From Heterohyrax brucei (taxonomy: Eukaryota > Chordata > Mammalia > Hyracoidea > Procaviidae): a stretch of DNA of 64,000 nt. The notes under the pieces were generated by a model. That model saw only the letters and a program-made list of their open reading frames with translations. It searched no databases and was not told where the DNA came from. Below, in pieces: positions 1 to 11,324 of this stretch (positions are counted from its first letter, which is position 1; each line of letters begins with the position of its first letter). The stretch is taken from contig CM053140.1 of NCBI GenBank assembly GCA_028571685.1, positions 150,769,701 through 150,833,700 on the forward strand. The letters are read 5' to 3'. The translations under genes and the position numbers were made by a program.

Positions 1-350
1 AAAGAACAACGATGATAGCAGGAAACATCTTTCAATTTGATCTCAACTGGAGGACATCATATTGAGTGAAACTAGTCAGTGACAGAAGGACAATTATTAC
101 GTAAGACCCCTACGATAAAAACTTCATACATAATAGAAAAGACTCCTTGACGGCTACAAGAGTGGGGAAGGTGGGAGGGCGGGAAAGCAAGAGGTGAGGG
201 TTTAGATTAGATAATTGTTAGAAATTTGGTAAGGTGAAATTGGTGACAATTCATATTAGTAAGAAGATCAATATTAATGAGACTTCGACACAACTTGTGT
301 ACTCCTCCTCTCTTAACCAAATATTGTAAGCACACAGTATGTACATTTTC
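1..350 (+). mobile_element. L1 LINE, 3' end fragment
   Basis: The first bases match the last ORF2 codons and 3' UTR of the L1 copy at 5260-5590: the same run of 'gaaaacatct', a GAGGACAT motif, 'gacccctac' and 'gggtttagattagata'. The copy is cut by the window edge on the left and ends near an A-rich stretch around 345-378. Only non-coding 3' sequence and a few last codons are present. Confidence 0.8.
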
Positions 351-773
351 ATTTTTTTATTTAATAAAAAAAGGAAAAACCTAAATCACATATGAATATA
401 AGGAATCTTCAACATTTATCTTTTTAAATATATATATATAGATTTTTTCCCCCCAAAATCCTTTTTGTTGTTGTTGTTGTTGTTGTTATTGTTGCTTCAG
501 TTTCTGAAGCCCTAAGTACATGCTGAATTTGACGGTTGGGTACTCTATCTGAGATCAAACTGTAGCCATCCTCCATAGTGTTAAACCTAGACTTTAAGAA
601 TGCTGGTGAGCTATTTCTCACTGCATATTGAGGATCAGGGGGTGAAGAAAAATGAACAAAAAAGTGTATCTAAGCATGTGACCAAAGTGATAAGCAGTGT
701 TTGATTTTACTCGAGTGTTATAAGTCTGTGGTATGGACTTTGAAGAAACAAGGACTTTTCTATTCTCTCTAGG
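351..773. other. Unassigned stretch with a (GTT)n microsatellite
   Basis: No gene is visible. It holds an AT repeat near 427-441 and the GTT microsatellite listed separately. The bases right of the microsatellite (500-590) faintly resemble an antisense SINE, but too weakly to call. Confidence 0.4.
465..494. repeat. (GTT)n microsatellite
   Basis: About ten GTT units with one ATT interruption near the right end. GTT/AAC tails are common at the 3' ends of RTE-type LINEs and the SINEs they move, so this may mark the tail of a decayed antisense element. Confidence 0.85.
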
Positions 774-945
774 AAATGCTGGTGACGCAGTAGTTAAGTT
801 TTTTTTGTTGCTAACTAAAAAGTCAGCAGTTGGAACCCACCAGGAGCTCTTTGGAAATTCTAAGTGGCATTTGTACTCTGTACTAGGAGGTTGTTAGGAG
901 TCTAACTGGGTTGATGACAGTGGGCTTGGATTTTTTTTTTTTTAA
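774..945 (+). mobile_element. AfroSINE-type SINE, diverged
   Basis: It reads in SINE order: 'tgctggtgacgcagtagtt' (tRNA-like head), 'gtcagcagttggaaccc' (B-box region), 'ccaccaggagctctttgg', and a 3' part ending in 'gacagtgggcttgga' plus a T-run. Many substitutions suggest an old copy. Confidence 0.8.
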
Positions 946-988
946 ATAAGGTTGCTATGAGGCAAAATTGGCTCGATGTAATGGGTTA
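946..988 (+). repeat. SINE 3' domain duplicate
   Basis: 'aggttgctatgaggcaaaa' and 'ggctcgatgtaatgggtt' repeat the SINE 3' domain directly after the preceding SINE. It may be a second, headless copy or a duplication of the first element's tail. Confidence 0.6.
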
Positions 989-1344
989 GAGAAAAGCAGA
1001 AGGAAGCATGAGTTTAAACTTCAGAAATAAGCTTTCTTCCAGGGGGAAATCCCGTACTGAATGTTTATCTGTTCTAGGGGAAATTAAATTCACTCTCTTG
1101 AATTTTTCCTCTTTTAATTTTCAGTCTAATTTCTGACAACTTCAGTAATGGTTGAAATGTCCACGTGAAGGGTAGTTTCAGGGCAGTAAAAGGAAGATGT
1201 TGCCAGCCCCCTATGTTTCCACTGGAGTGGAAGGTGCAACTCCCTTCCAAGGAATGGTGGAAGGTGATGTGAGTGGTGGCCTACAGCAGAGGTAAAGGGA
1301 TGGGTGTGAGACATGGGTCAATTTACACAGTATACAGTGTAGGC

Positions 1345-1545
1345 TCCAGACCCTGCTTGGCATAAGCATTTTCCAATAGGCTGCTAAACTAAAGGCTGGT
1401 AGTTCAAACCCACACAATTGCTCACAGAAGACAGACCTGGTATAATTCTGTAAAGACTATAGCAAAGAAAATCCTATGGAGCAGTTGTGCTCTGTCTTGC
1501 ACTGGATTACCACTCATCAGCACCAACTTGATGCCGACAGGTTGT
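1345..1545 (+). mobile_element. AfroSINE-type SINE, long variant
   Basis: This is a longer form with an extra central block ('tgtaaagactatagcaaag') between the B-box region and 'cctatggagcagttgtgctctgtc'. It ends at 'caacttgatgccgacagg'. The same extra block is seen near 29550, 30090, 36950 and 45770. Confidence 0.75.
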
Positions 1546-2361
1546 TTATTTATTTATTTTAGCATAGGCTTTAGTCTAGTCGCAGGTTGTAAAGGTGAAA
1601 ATTTTCTCTGAACTGTCCTGCAAAGTTCAGGCACGAATCAAATCAGGTCCAAGAAGGTGTTTGTTGCTTCTGACAGTGTGTTCCCCATAGAATTAGTTTA
1701 AGTCATGGTAAATTGTGGAACAGGTTAATATCATTTAGCTCATCTTTGGTAGACTGTTAAGACTAACATCTACTAAAGCCAAATTCTAATGTACGGGATT
1801 TGAATTTAAAAAAAGAATAATGGCAGGTTTATTTCGAGAAAAAAAATACATTATCCTGTGAATACTGGCTATTCATAGAATTAAATCATCTGATTGTGTG
1901 AATATTTTACAGTCTGCTAGGTCAGATATGCCCATGCTCTTATTGTTGCCAAGTCCATCATTGCATGTCACTGAGAAAATGCTGACATGTTGCCAATTAG
2001 GGTGAATCTTTCTGTCATCCCTGTCTTAGAATTTATAGCATAAGGATGGATGCTGTGGAAATATGAACCAGTTCATAAGGTCTTCAAACATGTTAGAAAT
2101 GATCCTAAAAAGCTAAGAAAAAATCTTCGATGTAATTAAGACAGGGTGCCCATGTGCAAGCCCATTCTCATATTTCCAGAAATTTTTTAGGGGATATTTC
2201 AAACAAGGAGCTGTTTTCAAAGGTGAAAATACTTCATAAAACTATGAGAAAATATTTTAAAGTTTATTAGCACAATAATAGTATTTTAAGTTAATTTGAG
2301 AAAATATCCATAAAAGAAAAAATGTTATAGGAAAAAAAATTCATCCATAACTATTCAAATA
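1546..2361. other. Unassigned AT-rich stretch
   Basis: No gene, recognisable repeat or notable structure was found, apart from a short TTTA run at 1548-1560. Confidence 0.4.
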
Positions 2362-2392
2362 CTTTTGATGGCACTTGGCGTGGCTTGGCTGT
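2362..2392 (+). repeat. SINE/RTE tail-only insertion
   Basis: Only the last part of the SINE 3' domain is present ('gatggcacttggcgtggctt'). Flanks 'attcaaatac' and 'gttcaaacat' may be a decayed target-site duplication. Confidence 0.55.
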
Positions 2393-2713
2393 TTACAACA
2401 AGTTCAAACATATCAAAATTCAAGGAGATGAATTTATGACCAGGTAATGTTTTGTTCTATTATTGAGCCAACTCACTGGAAGCTAAGAATAGCGTTTATA
2501 TCAAGAGTTCTATCCTTATCATGGTGCTTGCTGTCCTGTACAAGATAGGTTCAAGTAGAAATCTACTGAATTCATTGATAAGGATGTAACTGAATGAAAG
2601 TTTGGTTCTTCATTAGATGCAGCTATGCAATTTTTGATAGATAAGCTACCAGGATATTTACAAATGCAAATAGTATAAACATATTGACAAAGGTAAAGAA
2701 TCAATTGTTTCAT
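2393..2713. other. Unassigned stretch left of the LTR element
   Basis: Nothing recognisable. It ends in TTCAT, the left copy of the 5-bp duplication flanking the LTR retrotransposon. Confidence 0.4.
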
Positions 2714-3170
2714 TGTCATGGATTGAATTGTGTCCCACCAAAAATGTATGTGTTGACTTGACTTGACTGTGAGACATAATATGGTGCCGTTCCTCCCATG
2801 TGTTGTGAATCCTGCCTCTGTGATAACTGATGATGTAGAAAGGGCTACAGTTATATTGGTGAGGCAGGACTCAAGCTACCAGCTTGTGGAATATAAGGTA
2901 GAGAAGCGAGTAGAGGAAGTTGGGAACCTTGAATCACCAAGAGAGAAGCACTGAGAGCAGAGCATGACCTTTGGACCCAAGGTTCCTGTGCTGAGATGCT
3001 TTCACTGGATTTGGACTCAGCCTACTGGACTGTGATGATTTCTCATACTGAATAGACTTATGATTTATAAATGGATTTGCAGCTTAACAGACTGTGTCAA
3101 TAAAGCTTCTTTTCATAAAAGCTTCTACTGGTGGCATTTTCTGTTGGAGCAGTACCAGGTGATTAAGACA
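2714..3170 (+). repeat. 5' LTR of the MaLR-like element
   Basis: Starts TGTCATGG and ends GATTAAGACA. An AATAAA signal lies in 'gtgtcaataaagcttc' near 3094-3110, about 65 bp before the LTR end. It aligns along its full length with 4009-4464. Confidence 0.85.
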
Positions 3171-3870
3171 GAATTTGGTACTGGGAGTAGGGTACTGCTG
3201 TAACGAATACCTAAAATGTGGAAGTTTTTTTGAAACTGTGAGCAGATGAAAGAAGGCACCGAAGAGAACTGCTAGCACCTAAAAGTACAGCAAATGGTGA
3301 GGAAAGCAACAGCAGTAGTAAACTGGCATCTGCAGAACCAGGAGCTGACCCATGGAGCTAGAATGCTGAATGTCTGTGTGCAGGAGGCTATCTGATGGAG
3401 TGGGGTGCCTCCAAACACTTGAATCAGTGGAGCTACGGAGCTACAGAGCTTTGGAACACTTGCCCTTGTAGGTCAGGTGGGGGCTTGAGGCCCAGGCCAT
3501 GTGGCCATTGGAAGTAGAAGCTGAGACAAGTTGATGAAGATGTGGGGTTGTGGCCCAAGGCTGATGAGAGGCTGAGCTGCCTCAGTCTCAGAAGGTATGG
3601 CCTTGAAAGTGTGGAGCCAGGGCTTTCTGCATTTGTGGGAGTAGAACTGCCACTCAGTTGAGCTTAGTGTGCACCTAAACAAGGAGGCAGAGTGCTGTCC
3701 AAGTGGGCCTGGAAGGTCAAGCTGAAGCCCAGATGCCTCCACACAGAATCTGGAAAGTGTGGCCAATACCAAGAGTTTGATGGGAATGGTTATGAAATGT
3801 CTCAGAGTATGGAATAATGTTTTTGAAGCCATGAAAGCTAATGTAATGTGTTCTGGTAATATGCTTGGTG

Positions 3871-3956
3871 TATGCTATGAATGAAAAATGTTGCTATGCT
3901 ATGAATAAAAAATGTTGCTATGTTATGAATGAAAACTGTTGCTGTGCTATGAATGA
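3871..3956. repeat. 24-bp tandem repeat, about 3.5 copies
   Basis: The unit is close to TATGCTATGAATGAAAAATG plus TTGC, repeated with a few substitutions. It lies in the internal region, about 50 bp before the 3' LTR. Confidence 0.85.
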
Positions 3957-4008
3957 CTATATTTTGTATGTTCTAATGATATAATTTTTGTGGTGCCAAA
4001 GGGTGGGA

Positions 4009-4464
4009 TGTCATGGATTGAATTGTGTCCCCACAAAATGTATGTATTGATTTGACTTGGCTATGAGTCCCAATATGGTACCATTCCTCCCATGTGTTGT
4101 CAGTCTTACCTTTCTGATAACTGATGATGGAGAAAGGGCAACAGTTGTGTTGATGAAGCAAGACTGAAGCTACAAGCTTGTGGAATACAAGGTAGAGAAG
4201 TGAGCAAAGGAAGTTGGGAACCTCATACCACCAAAAGGGAAATGTCGAGAGCAGAGCACATCCTTTGGACCCAAGGTTCCTGTGCTGGGATGCTATCACT
4301 GGATTTGGGCTCAGCCTACTGGACTGTGACTATTTCCCATACTGAATGGACTTAAAATTTATAAATGGATTTGCAGCTTACTAGACTGTGTCAATAAAGC
4401 TTCTCTTCACGAAACCTTCCACTAGCAGTATCTTATGTTGGAACAGTATCAGGTGACCAAGACA
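4009..4464 (+). repeat. 3' LTR of the MaLR-like element
   Basis: Second copy of the LTR, starting TGTCATGG and ending GACCAAGACA, with an AATAAA near 4394. It is followed at once by TTCAT, the right copy of the duplication. Confidence 0.85.
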
Positions 4465-4504
4465 TTCATATATGAAGAAGTGTGACTCATCCAAGAGAAA
4501 GTAG

Positions 4505-6352
4505 AAAAAATAATGGAAGGTTTAATACTCAACGCAGACAGACTTCAAAATCTGTCAAACAAACCACAATCATCAGAAGAGAAAATAGATAAATGGGAAC
4601 TACTAAGAATCACTTTTGCTCATCCAAAGAGTTTATTAATAGAATTAAAAGGCCACCTACAGAATGGGAAAAAATATTTGTCAACTCTATGTCAGACTGA
4701 CACCTGATCTCCATAATCCACAAGGTATTATAAAATAGCAATAAGAAAAAGGTAAATCATCCAATTAAGCAACGGGTAAAGGAGATGGACAGTCACTTCT
4801 CTAAAGAAGAGATCCAGGCAGTCAAAAAACACATGTGGACATGCTCACAATCATTAGCTATTAAAGAAATTCAAATCAAAATGACAATGAGATACCATCT
4901 CACTTCAACAAAATTGGCCATGATTGAAAAAATACAAAACAACAAAGGATGGAGAGGCTGTGGGGAGATTGGAACTCTCCTACAGTGTTGGTGGGATTGC
5001 AAAATGGTGCAATCTCTTTGGAAAGCAATCTGGCACTCGCTTAAAAAAATGGATATAGGTATACCACTTGACCCAGTAATTCCACTGCTTGGAATATATC
5101 CTACAGAATCAAGACCATTCACACCAACTAATACATGCACATAAATGTTCATCGCAGCACAGCCCACAATAGCAAAAAGATGGAATCAACCCAGATGCTC
5201 AACAACAGAGAAATGGATAGGTCAGCTGTGCTATATGCACTCAATGGAACACTATGCAATGATAAAGAACAATGATGACTGCAGAAAACATCTCGTAATC
5301 TGCTTTCACCTGGAGGACATTATGCTCAATGAAAGCAGTCAGCAACAAAAGGACAAATATTGTATGAGACCCCTACAATAAGAACTTAAAAACAGACTCG
5401 TGTATAGAAGAAAAGACTCTGAAGACTGCAAGAGTAGAAAGGGAGAGAGGGTGAAAGGGGGAGGGTTTAGATTAGATAGTTAATAGAAATTGGTTGGGTG
5501 AAATCGGTGACAGCACACATTAGAAAGAGATCAATAATAACTGGACTTCAATACAATTTGAGTACTCCTTCACCTTAACCCAATATTGCAAGGACAGAAT
5601 ATCTGGTGTGGGGGGCTAGGGATCATGGTGTCAGGTGAAATCAAAGCCAATTGGCACACCTAGCATTGACTCTCTACACCCTTCATCGATGAGTGGTGTC
5701 TGGGGTCTGAAAAGCTGACGAGCTGCCATCTGAGTGTATAGCAAATTGTCCTGACTCAACAGGAGCAGATGATCATCGAGGACAAGAACAACATAGGGAA
5801 AAGAGAAGACAGAAGGACCCACGTGAATGGGTCTTTACATCAACTCGTGCCCGAAAGAACCAGATGGTGCCTGGCCACCACCAGTGATAGCCACGATGGA
5901 GCTCCCATAGTGGAGTCTCACTGGCAATAAGAGAATTAATAGGGGTTTACCATGAGATCTTCAACAAAAGACTGCAAATGATGGTCCAGGAGCTTCAGAG
6001 TTCCCCTGGGAGCACAGCTACCAGCACTGATGCTGCCCCTGTCCATAAATCATAATGAAGGTCAACTTTTCCAACAGCAATGAATGGACTTGGTGATGCA
6101 GGGTGACTGTATCTTGTGGGAATTTTATGTTTCTATGCATCTATAGGGTGTCAGCCTGCCAACCTCTTGCTAGAGGAAGGGGAATGGTTAGAGAGGAGGG
6201 GATAGAAGACCGCTAGGAGGGTAGGACATGTATGGAGCAGAGAGGAGCAGTGTGACGCCACTGGTCAGAGAGAGCAGTGGTTGCTGAATATAGGTGATCA
6301 TGCGAATTTATATGGGGATGTACATTTTCTCTCAATCATAATAAAAAAAGAA
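4505..6352 (+). mobile_element. L1 LINE, 3' part of ORF2 plus 3' UTR
   Basis: A 5'-truncated L1 that starts within ORF2, continues through the ORF2 end (5381) and about 970 bp of 3' UTR, and ends at 'aatcataataaaaaaag' near 6352. The 3' UTR matches the reverse of the minus-strand L1s at 7.2 kb and 52 kb (for example 'gtgatagccacgatgg' and the 'gtaggacatg' blocks). Confidence 0.85.
4785..5381 (+). pseudogene. L1 ORF2 C-terminal remnant
   Basis: The reading frame carries the conserved ORF2 C-terminal region, with the motifs MTMRYHLTSTKLAMIEK, GTLLQCWWDCKMVQSLWK and DPVIPLLGIYPTE. An in-frame TAA at 5142-5144 breaks it, after which it continues as MFIAAQPTIAKRWNQPRCS. It ends at 5381, the normal ORF2 end as judged from the copy ending at 18758. 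Upstream, 4513-4707 is a further ORF2 piece in another frame. The reverse transcriptase and endonuclease domains are absent, so no active protein could be made. Confidence 0.85.
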
Positions 6353-6804
6353 ACAAGTGTGGATATAGGGGTAAAACAAACTGTGATTTGAATGTAATCT
6401 CAGTTACTTTGCTTTGCAGTTGAGGGTGATTTATACAAACTGTACCTTAGTGTTTTTAGCTTTAGTAGTAAGTGATACCTAGCTCACAAAAAAGTGTGGA
6501 AATGGAGTAATGGCACCTTGTAAAGAATGTACAGCTAATTATGGTTCTTATTCTAATAAAACCTTTTTATCTTGACTACAAAGTAAATAATTGTATACAC
6601 TGAAGGAGATACAAAGCAGTTAAATTAATTCAAAGAATCATTGTTGCTACTTAAACATTTGTAAATCTTTATAAAGTTGGATTACTTCCTATGAATTTAA
6701 AAATATAAAAATATCGACTACAACACTGATTAGCTCAGCAGTTGTATTGTCATCAGGTAACTGGAAAGAGTAATAAATTCTGGCCATATACAACATTTTT
6801 TCTT
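6353..6804. other. Unassigned stretch between L1 fragments
   Basis: AT-rich sequence with no open reading frame or recognised repeat. Confidence 0.4.
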
Positions 6805-7163
6805 TTTTTAAAATTGTGCTTTAAGTGAACATTTACAATTCAAATCTGGTCTTTTCACTAGAGTTTCAGTTCTGCACCCAACTTTTCTCAAGCTCCTTCA
6901 GAGACTCTTTCTTGTGATTGCTGTCAGATTGGTTACTGGTTGTACCCAGATATCATCTAGTTCTCATCTCATGCTAATATAAACTCTGGTTTATGTTGGC
7001 CTTTCTGTTCTTGGATTCATATTTTTCTTATGTTTTTTTTAGTTTTTTTTAATTATCCTTCACTCTAGGTCTGTTGGGGCCAATTGATGTTTTTTAGATA
7101 GCCATTTGCTGGCTTTTAATGCTTTAGACTCCACTAATTTAAGTAGGATGCAGAACATTTTCT
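6805..7163 (-). mobile_element. L1 LINE copy A, 3' UTR end (left part)
   Basis: Begins with the reverse of the L1 3' end ('attgtgctttaagtgaac'; compare 19700-19718, read on the other strand). It runs to 'agaacattttct', where a second L1 interrupts it. The same L1 resumes at 9265. Confidence 0.8.
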
Positions 7164-8054
7164 TTTTTTTTTCACGATCAAGTGAAAGTATACAATCTAA
7201 GTCAATCTTGCATGCCCACCTCTCTGCAGCTCCATCTGCTTTCCTCTTCCTGTGATAGTACAGTCCTTCCTTTCACTCTTCTACTATCCTCCCAATAAAC
7301 ACTTGTCTCCTCCTTTCTACTCTCTCCTCTCCCTTCTATAAAGAAACCAGTAGGACAGTTTACCATAAATATGTAAAACGACAAAGTACGCACAGCGTGT
7401 GCCCACTGTGTCTCCAGGCCCAGTCCATTCTCTGTCTGAAGTGTTTACCTCAGTACTGGTTTCAGGTCTGGGCCAGCAGCAAGTCTAGGGGTCACGTTCC
7501 CAGGGGACCCTCCAGGTTATCAGACCATCAGTTTTGGTCTTTTACAAGAGTTCTTGATCTGAATACTTCTTTTTCTTGTGCTACATCAGGGACTTTACAT
7601 TGTGCCCCCATCAAGGCTGTCTGGTGGTGGCCCAGCACCATCTAGTTCTTCTGGTCTCATGCTGATGTAGTCTCTCAATCATGTCAGTCATTCTGTCTCC
7701 TGGGCTCATTTTTCCTTGTGCGTTTGATGTTCTTGGTCATCACCTGTTCCAGGTGGGCTGGGACAAATTGAGGTTCCTCGGATGGCAGCTTGAAACTATT
7801 AAAGATTCCAGATGCCATTCACCAAGATAGAGTGCAGAACACTCTCTTAGAAAAAAACTAGTTATGCAAGTTGACTTTGATATCCCCTGAAAACACGGTC
7901 CCCAGAGCCTTGTCCTTGCTACTTTATCCTTTGAATTGTTAGGTTGACTTTAGAAAACCTTTTAGTTCATGGTGTAGTCCAGCTACGCTGACCTTCCTTC
8001 TGCTGCGTACTGTTACCCCCTTCACCTAACCAAATTCCTATAAATTATTTAACC

Positions 8055-8215
8055 CCTGGTGGAGTAGTGGGTTAAGTGCTATGCCTGCTAAGCAAAGGTT
8101 GGCAGTTCAAATACGCCAGGCACTCCTTGGAAACTCCATGGGGCAGTTCTACTCTGACCTCTAGGGTCACTGTGAGTCAGACATGACTCAATGGCAGTGA
8201 GTTTGGTTTTCGGTT
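8055..8215 (+). mobile_element. AfroSINE-type SINE inside L1 copy B
   Basis: A near-complete SINE: 'ccctggtggagtagtgggtt', 'aaggttggcagttcaaat', 'ccaggcactccttggaaact', 'ggggcagttctactctgac' and 'gactcaatggcagtgagttt'. It is inserted in the 3' UTR, with weakly similar flanks 'ctataaatta' and 'ctataaacaa'. Confidence 0.9.
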
Positions 8216-8647
8216 TTTTGTCTAATCTATAAACAACTATCTTCTTCCATCCCCACCCTTGTAGCCGTCTAAGAGTCTTCTTCTGTGCACAAGTCTTTTG
8301 AGTCCTTACAATAGCGGTCTCACACAATACTTGTCCTTTTGTAGCTGACTGATTTCACTCAGCATAATGTCTTTCAGTTGATGCCAAGTTAAGAGATGCT
8401 TCCTAAAATCATTGTTCTTTATTTATCACTGCATAGTTTTCCATTGTGTGTGTTTATCTCTTTATCCATTCATCTGTTGGTGGGCACCTAGGTTTATTCC
8501 ATCTTTTTGCTGTGGTGGACAGTGCTGCAATTCTTGTGCATGTGTCTATCTGTGTGACAGCCCTTATTTCAGTAGGGTGTATTTCAAGAAGTGGGATTGC
8601 TGGAGCACATGGTATTTCTATTTCTAGATTTTTAACAAAGCTCCAGA

Positions 8648-8907
8648 TGACACACTGTGACCATATGGTATGTGTACTGTATGGCTTTATGCATTTATAG
8701 GATGCTGTCCTACTGGTCTCTTTCTAGATGGGAGAGAAGGGTATGGATAAGTGGAGACAGGAGAATGTTAAGATGATACAACAAATATAGAATGACAAGG
8801 AAGAGTGTGCTGTCATGGGGCAAGAAGAGCAGAAGGAGTCACAGACAGGAGGGCACGCAGAATTAATTTGGATTGTAGACTTTCACTTAATCAAAAAAAA
8901 AAAAAAG
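8648..8907 (+). mobile_element. L1 3' UTR fragment in opposite orientation
   Basis: About 260 bp matching the reverse complement of 7166-7420: 'cagacaggagggcacgcaga', 'ttggattgtagactttcact' and an A-run. It interrupts ORF2 of L1 copy B, which resumes at 'ccaaattgctctccaaagag'. It is the terminal part of a plus-strand L1, heavily 5'-truncated. Confidence 0.8.
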
Positions 8908-9264
8908 GGCCAAATTGCTCTCCAAAGAGGTTGTACCATTTTGCATTCCCACCAGCAGTGTAGCAGAGTTCCAGTCTTTCCAGATCCTCTGCAGCATTTG
9001 TTGCTTTGTATTTTCTGAATTATTGCCATCCTTGTTGGGGTGAGATGGTATCTCATTGTAGTTTTGATTTGGGTTTCTCTAATAGCTAATGATAATGAAC
9101 ATTTCCTCACGTGTCTTTTGGCTGCCTGGCTATCTTCTGTGGTGAAGTATCTATCTCCTTTTTCCACTGTTTGATTGGGTTGTCTTTTTCTTTGTTGATA
9201 TTGTGCAGTAACTTGTAGATTGATTATAGAAATGAGATGTTGATCCGATATGTAGTTGCAAAAT

Positions 9265-11324
9265 AGAACATTTTCTTAATGAACTTTGTTTTGCCAACTG
9301 ACGTAGACGTCTCTTGAAGCCATGGATCCCATGCTTCTACCACTATTATTCAGGCCCTCAAAGTGTTTGGTCATATTCAGGAAACTTCTTAGGTTATGGC
9401 TTAGTGGAGTCATAACATTTTCTCCTGTATTGTACATTGCCCTTCCCTTCATCGAAAATAACATTTGTCTACTATTTAGTTAATAAATACCACTTACTCC
9501 ATCCACACTATGCTACCCGTTAAAGAATATTTTCTTCTATGTTTTAACCTTTTCTCGAGTTCTTATAAAAGTGGTCCTATACAATATTTGACCTTTTGTG
9601 ACCAATTTCTCTTAGTACAATGCTTTCCAGATTCCTCCGTACTGTGAGATGTTTTAGATTCATCACTACAGCATTCCATTGTGTGAATACACCCTGATTT
9701 GTTTATCCACTCATCTGCTGATGGGCAGCTAGTTTGTTTCCACCTTTTGTGCTAATGTCAGCTATGCTACAATGAACATGGGTGTGCATAAATGTATCTA
9801 TTTGTGTAACAACTCTTATTTCTCTAGAATATATTCCAAAGAGTAGGATTGCTAGATCCTGTGGTATTTCCATTTCTAGCTTTTTCAGAGAGATCCGAAG
9901 CGATTTTCTAAGTGGTCCTACCATTTCACATATTCATTAGTAGGGCATAAGTGTTCAAGCATCCAGTCTCCCCACAACTTCTTCAACATTTATTATTTTT
10001 CATTATTTGGATTAATGCCAGCCTTGTTAGGGTGAGATGGTATCTCACTGTAGTTTTGATTTGGAGTATTCTGATGGCTAATGATCACAAACCTTGCCTC
10101 ACGTGTTTGTTAGCCACCTGACTCTCTCCTTTGGTGAGGTGCCTGATCGTATCCTTTGTCCATTTTTTTTAAAACTGGCTTGTTATTTTGTTGCTGATGT
10201 TTTGTAGCGTTGTGTGGATTTTAGAGATTAGATGCTGATCAGATTTCTTGTATCCTTTTTCTTTTTCGTTTTGGTCTGTAGGTGGCTTTTTTACTCTTTT
10301 GGAGAAGTCTTTCAAAGAGCCTAAGTATTTGATTTTTAGGAGTTCCCATTTGTCTATTTTCTCTTCTTGCGTTTCTGAATTGTTAGTAATGTTTTGTAAT
10401 CTGTTTATGTCATGAATTAATACGGCTCCTAGTGTTGTCCCTATATTTTTATTCCACCATCTTTATCATTTTACATTTTAGGTTTAGTTCTTTGATCTAT
10501 TTTGTGTTAATTTTTGTGCATAGTGTAATACTATGTGCCTTGTTTCTTTCTCTCTTTTTTTTTTTTGAAGATGGATATCTAGTTATGCCAACAGCATTTT
10601 CTAAAGAGACTGTCTTTTCTCCAGTTAATGGACTCCAGGCCTTTGTCGAATATCAGCTGTTCATAGGTGAATGATTTTATGCCTGGATTCTTACTTCCGC
10701 TCCATTGATCTATAGATCTATGTTGTAAGAATACAAGGCTGTTTTGACTAGTGTGGCGATATAATAGCTTCTAATATCAAGTCATGAGTCAGATCCGACT
10801 CGACGGCACTTGGCTGGATCAGGTCATGTGAGGCCTACTTTGTTCTGTTTCAGGAATGCTTTACTTACCTGGGTTCTTTTCCCTTTCCATTTGCAGTTGG
10901 TGATTTGTTTTTCCATCTCATTAAAAAATGTCACGGGGATTTGGACCAGATTTGCACTGTATCTATCTATAGATCACTTTCATGGAGAACAGACATTTTC
11001 ACAACATTGAGTCGTTCTGGCAACGGGAAAAGTGGGTTTCTCCACTTATGTAGGTCTTTCTTGGTTTCTTGTAGCAGTGTCTTGTAGGTTTTTTTTTTTT
11101 TTTTTTGTATAAGCCTTTTATATCTGTTAGATTTGTTCCTAAGTATTTTATCTGCTTGGGAGCTATTGAAATGGTATTGATTCAGTGATTTCCTCTTTGA
11201 GGTTCTCTGTTGGTATAGAGAAATTCAACTGATTTTTGTATGTCTATCTTGTATCCTGATATTTTCTGAACTCTTATGTTAGTTCTAGTAGTCCCTTGTG
11301 GATTCTTTAAGGTTACCAAAAGCT
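9265..11324 (-). mobile_element. L1 LINE copy A, continuation
   Basis: This continues the L1 broken at 7163: 3' UTR to about 9575, then ORF2 in reverse to about 11324, where the RT C-terminal region ends ('ctgatattttctgaactctt', 'agtagtcccttgtggattct'). A short coding remnant at 9703-9924 reads MEIPQDLAILLFGIYSREIR, equivalent to the ORF2 C-terminal region. Stops and frameshifts are frequent, and a 31-bp SINE tail sits at 10787. Confidence 0.8.
10787..10817 (+). repeat. SINE/RTE tail-only insertion, 31 bp, with TSD
   Basis: Only 'cagatccgactcgacggcac' and 'ttggctgg' of the SINE 3' domain is inserted. Host L1 sequence is duplicated: 'atcaagtcatg' (10776-10786) and 'atcaggtcatg' (10818-10828). 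Other L1 copies here (54125-54150, 61310-61335) read across the site without it, which shows the empty site. Confidence 0.8.

Larger units (their letters stand above)
2714..4464 (+). mobile_element. MaLR-like LTR retrotransposon with both LTRs
   Basis: Two direct repeats of about 457 bp flank about 838 bp of non-coding internal sequence. Each repeat starts TGTCATGGATTGAATTG and ends in ACA. Both ends of the element are flanked by TTCAT (2709-2713 and 4465-4469), a 5-bp duplication as expected for ERVL/MaLR elements. The internal start ('ggtactgggagtagggtact', then 'gctgtaacgaatacctaaaa') resembles MST/THE1 internal sequence, which carries no gag-pol genes. No coding potential is seen, so it would have needed enzymes from elsewhere. 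The two LTRs differ at many positions, which points to an old insertion. Confidence 0.8.
7164..9264 (-). mobile_element. L1 LINE copy B nested in copy A
   Basis: A 5'-truncated minus-strand L1 inserted into another L1. The poly-T tail and 'cacgatcaagtgaaagtata' mark its 3' end. The 3' UTR runs to about 8320, then the ORF2 C-terminal region to about 9262. The host L1 sequence 'agaacattttct' stands on both sides (7152-7163 and 9265-9276), giving a 12-13 base target-site duplication. A SINE (8055-8215) and an opposite-strand L1 3' fragment (8648-8907) interrupt it. Readable ORF2 pieces such as [20 protein letters not shown] are broken by the insertions and stops. Confidence 0.85.

Noticed and set aside
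3473-3832. 119-codon minus-strand frame
   Set aside because: It lies in the non-coding interior of the MaLR-like element on the antisense strand.
8055-8140. tRNA-like sequence with A and B boxes
   Set aside because: It is the tRNA-derived head of a SINE and does not fold into a tRNA with the expected arms; the same applies to all SINE heads here.
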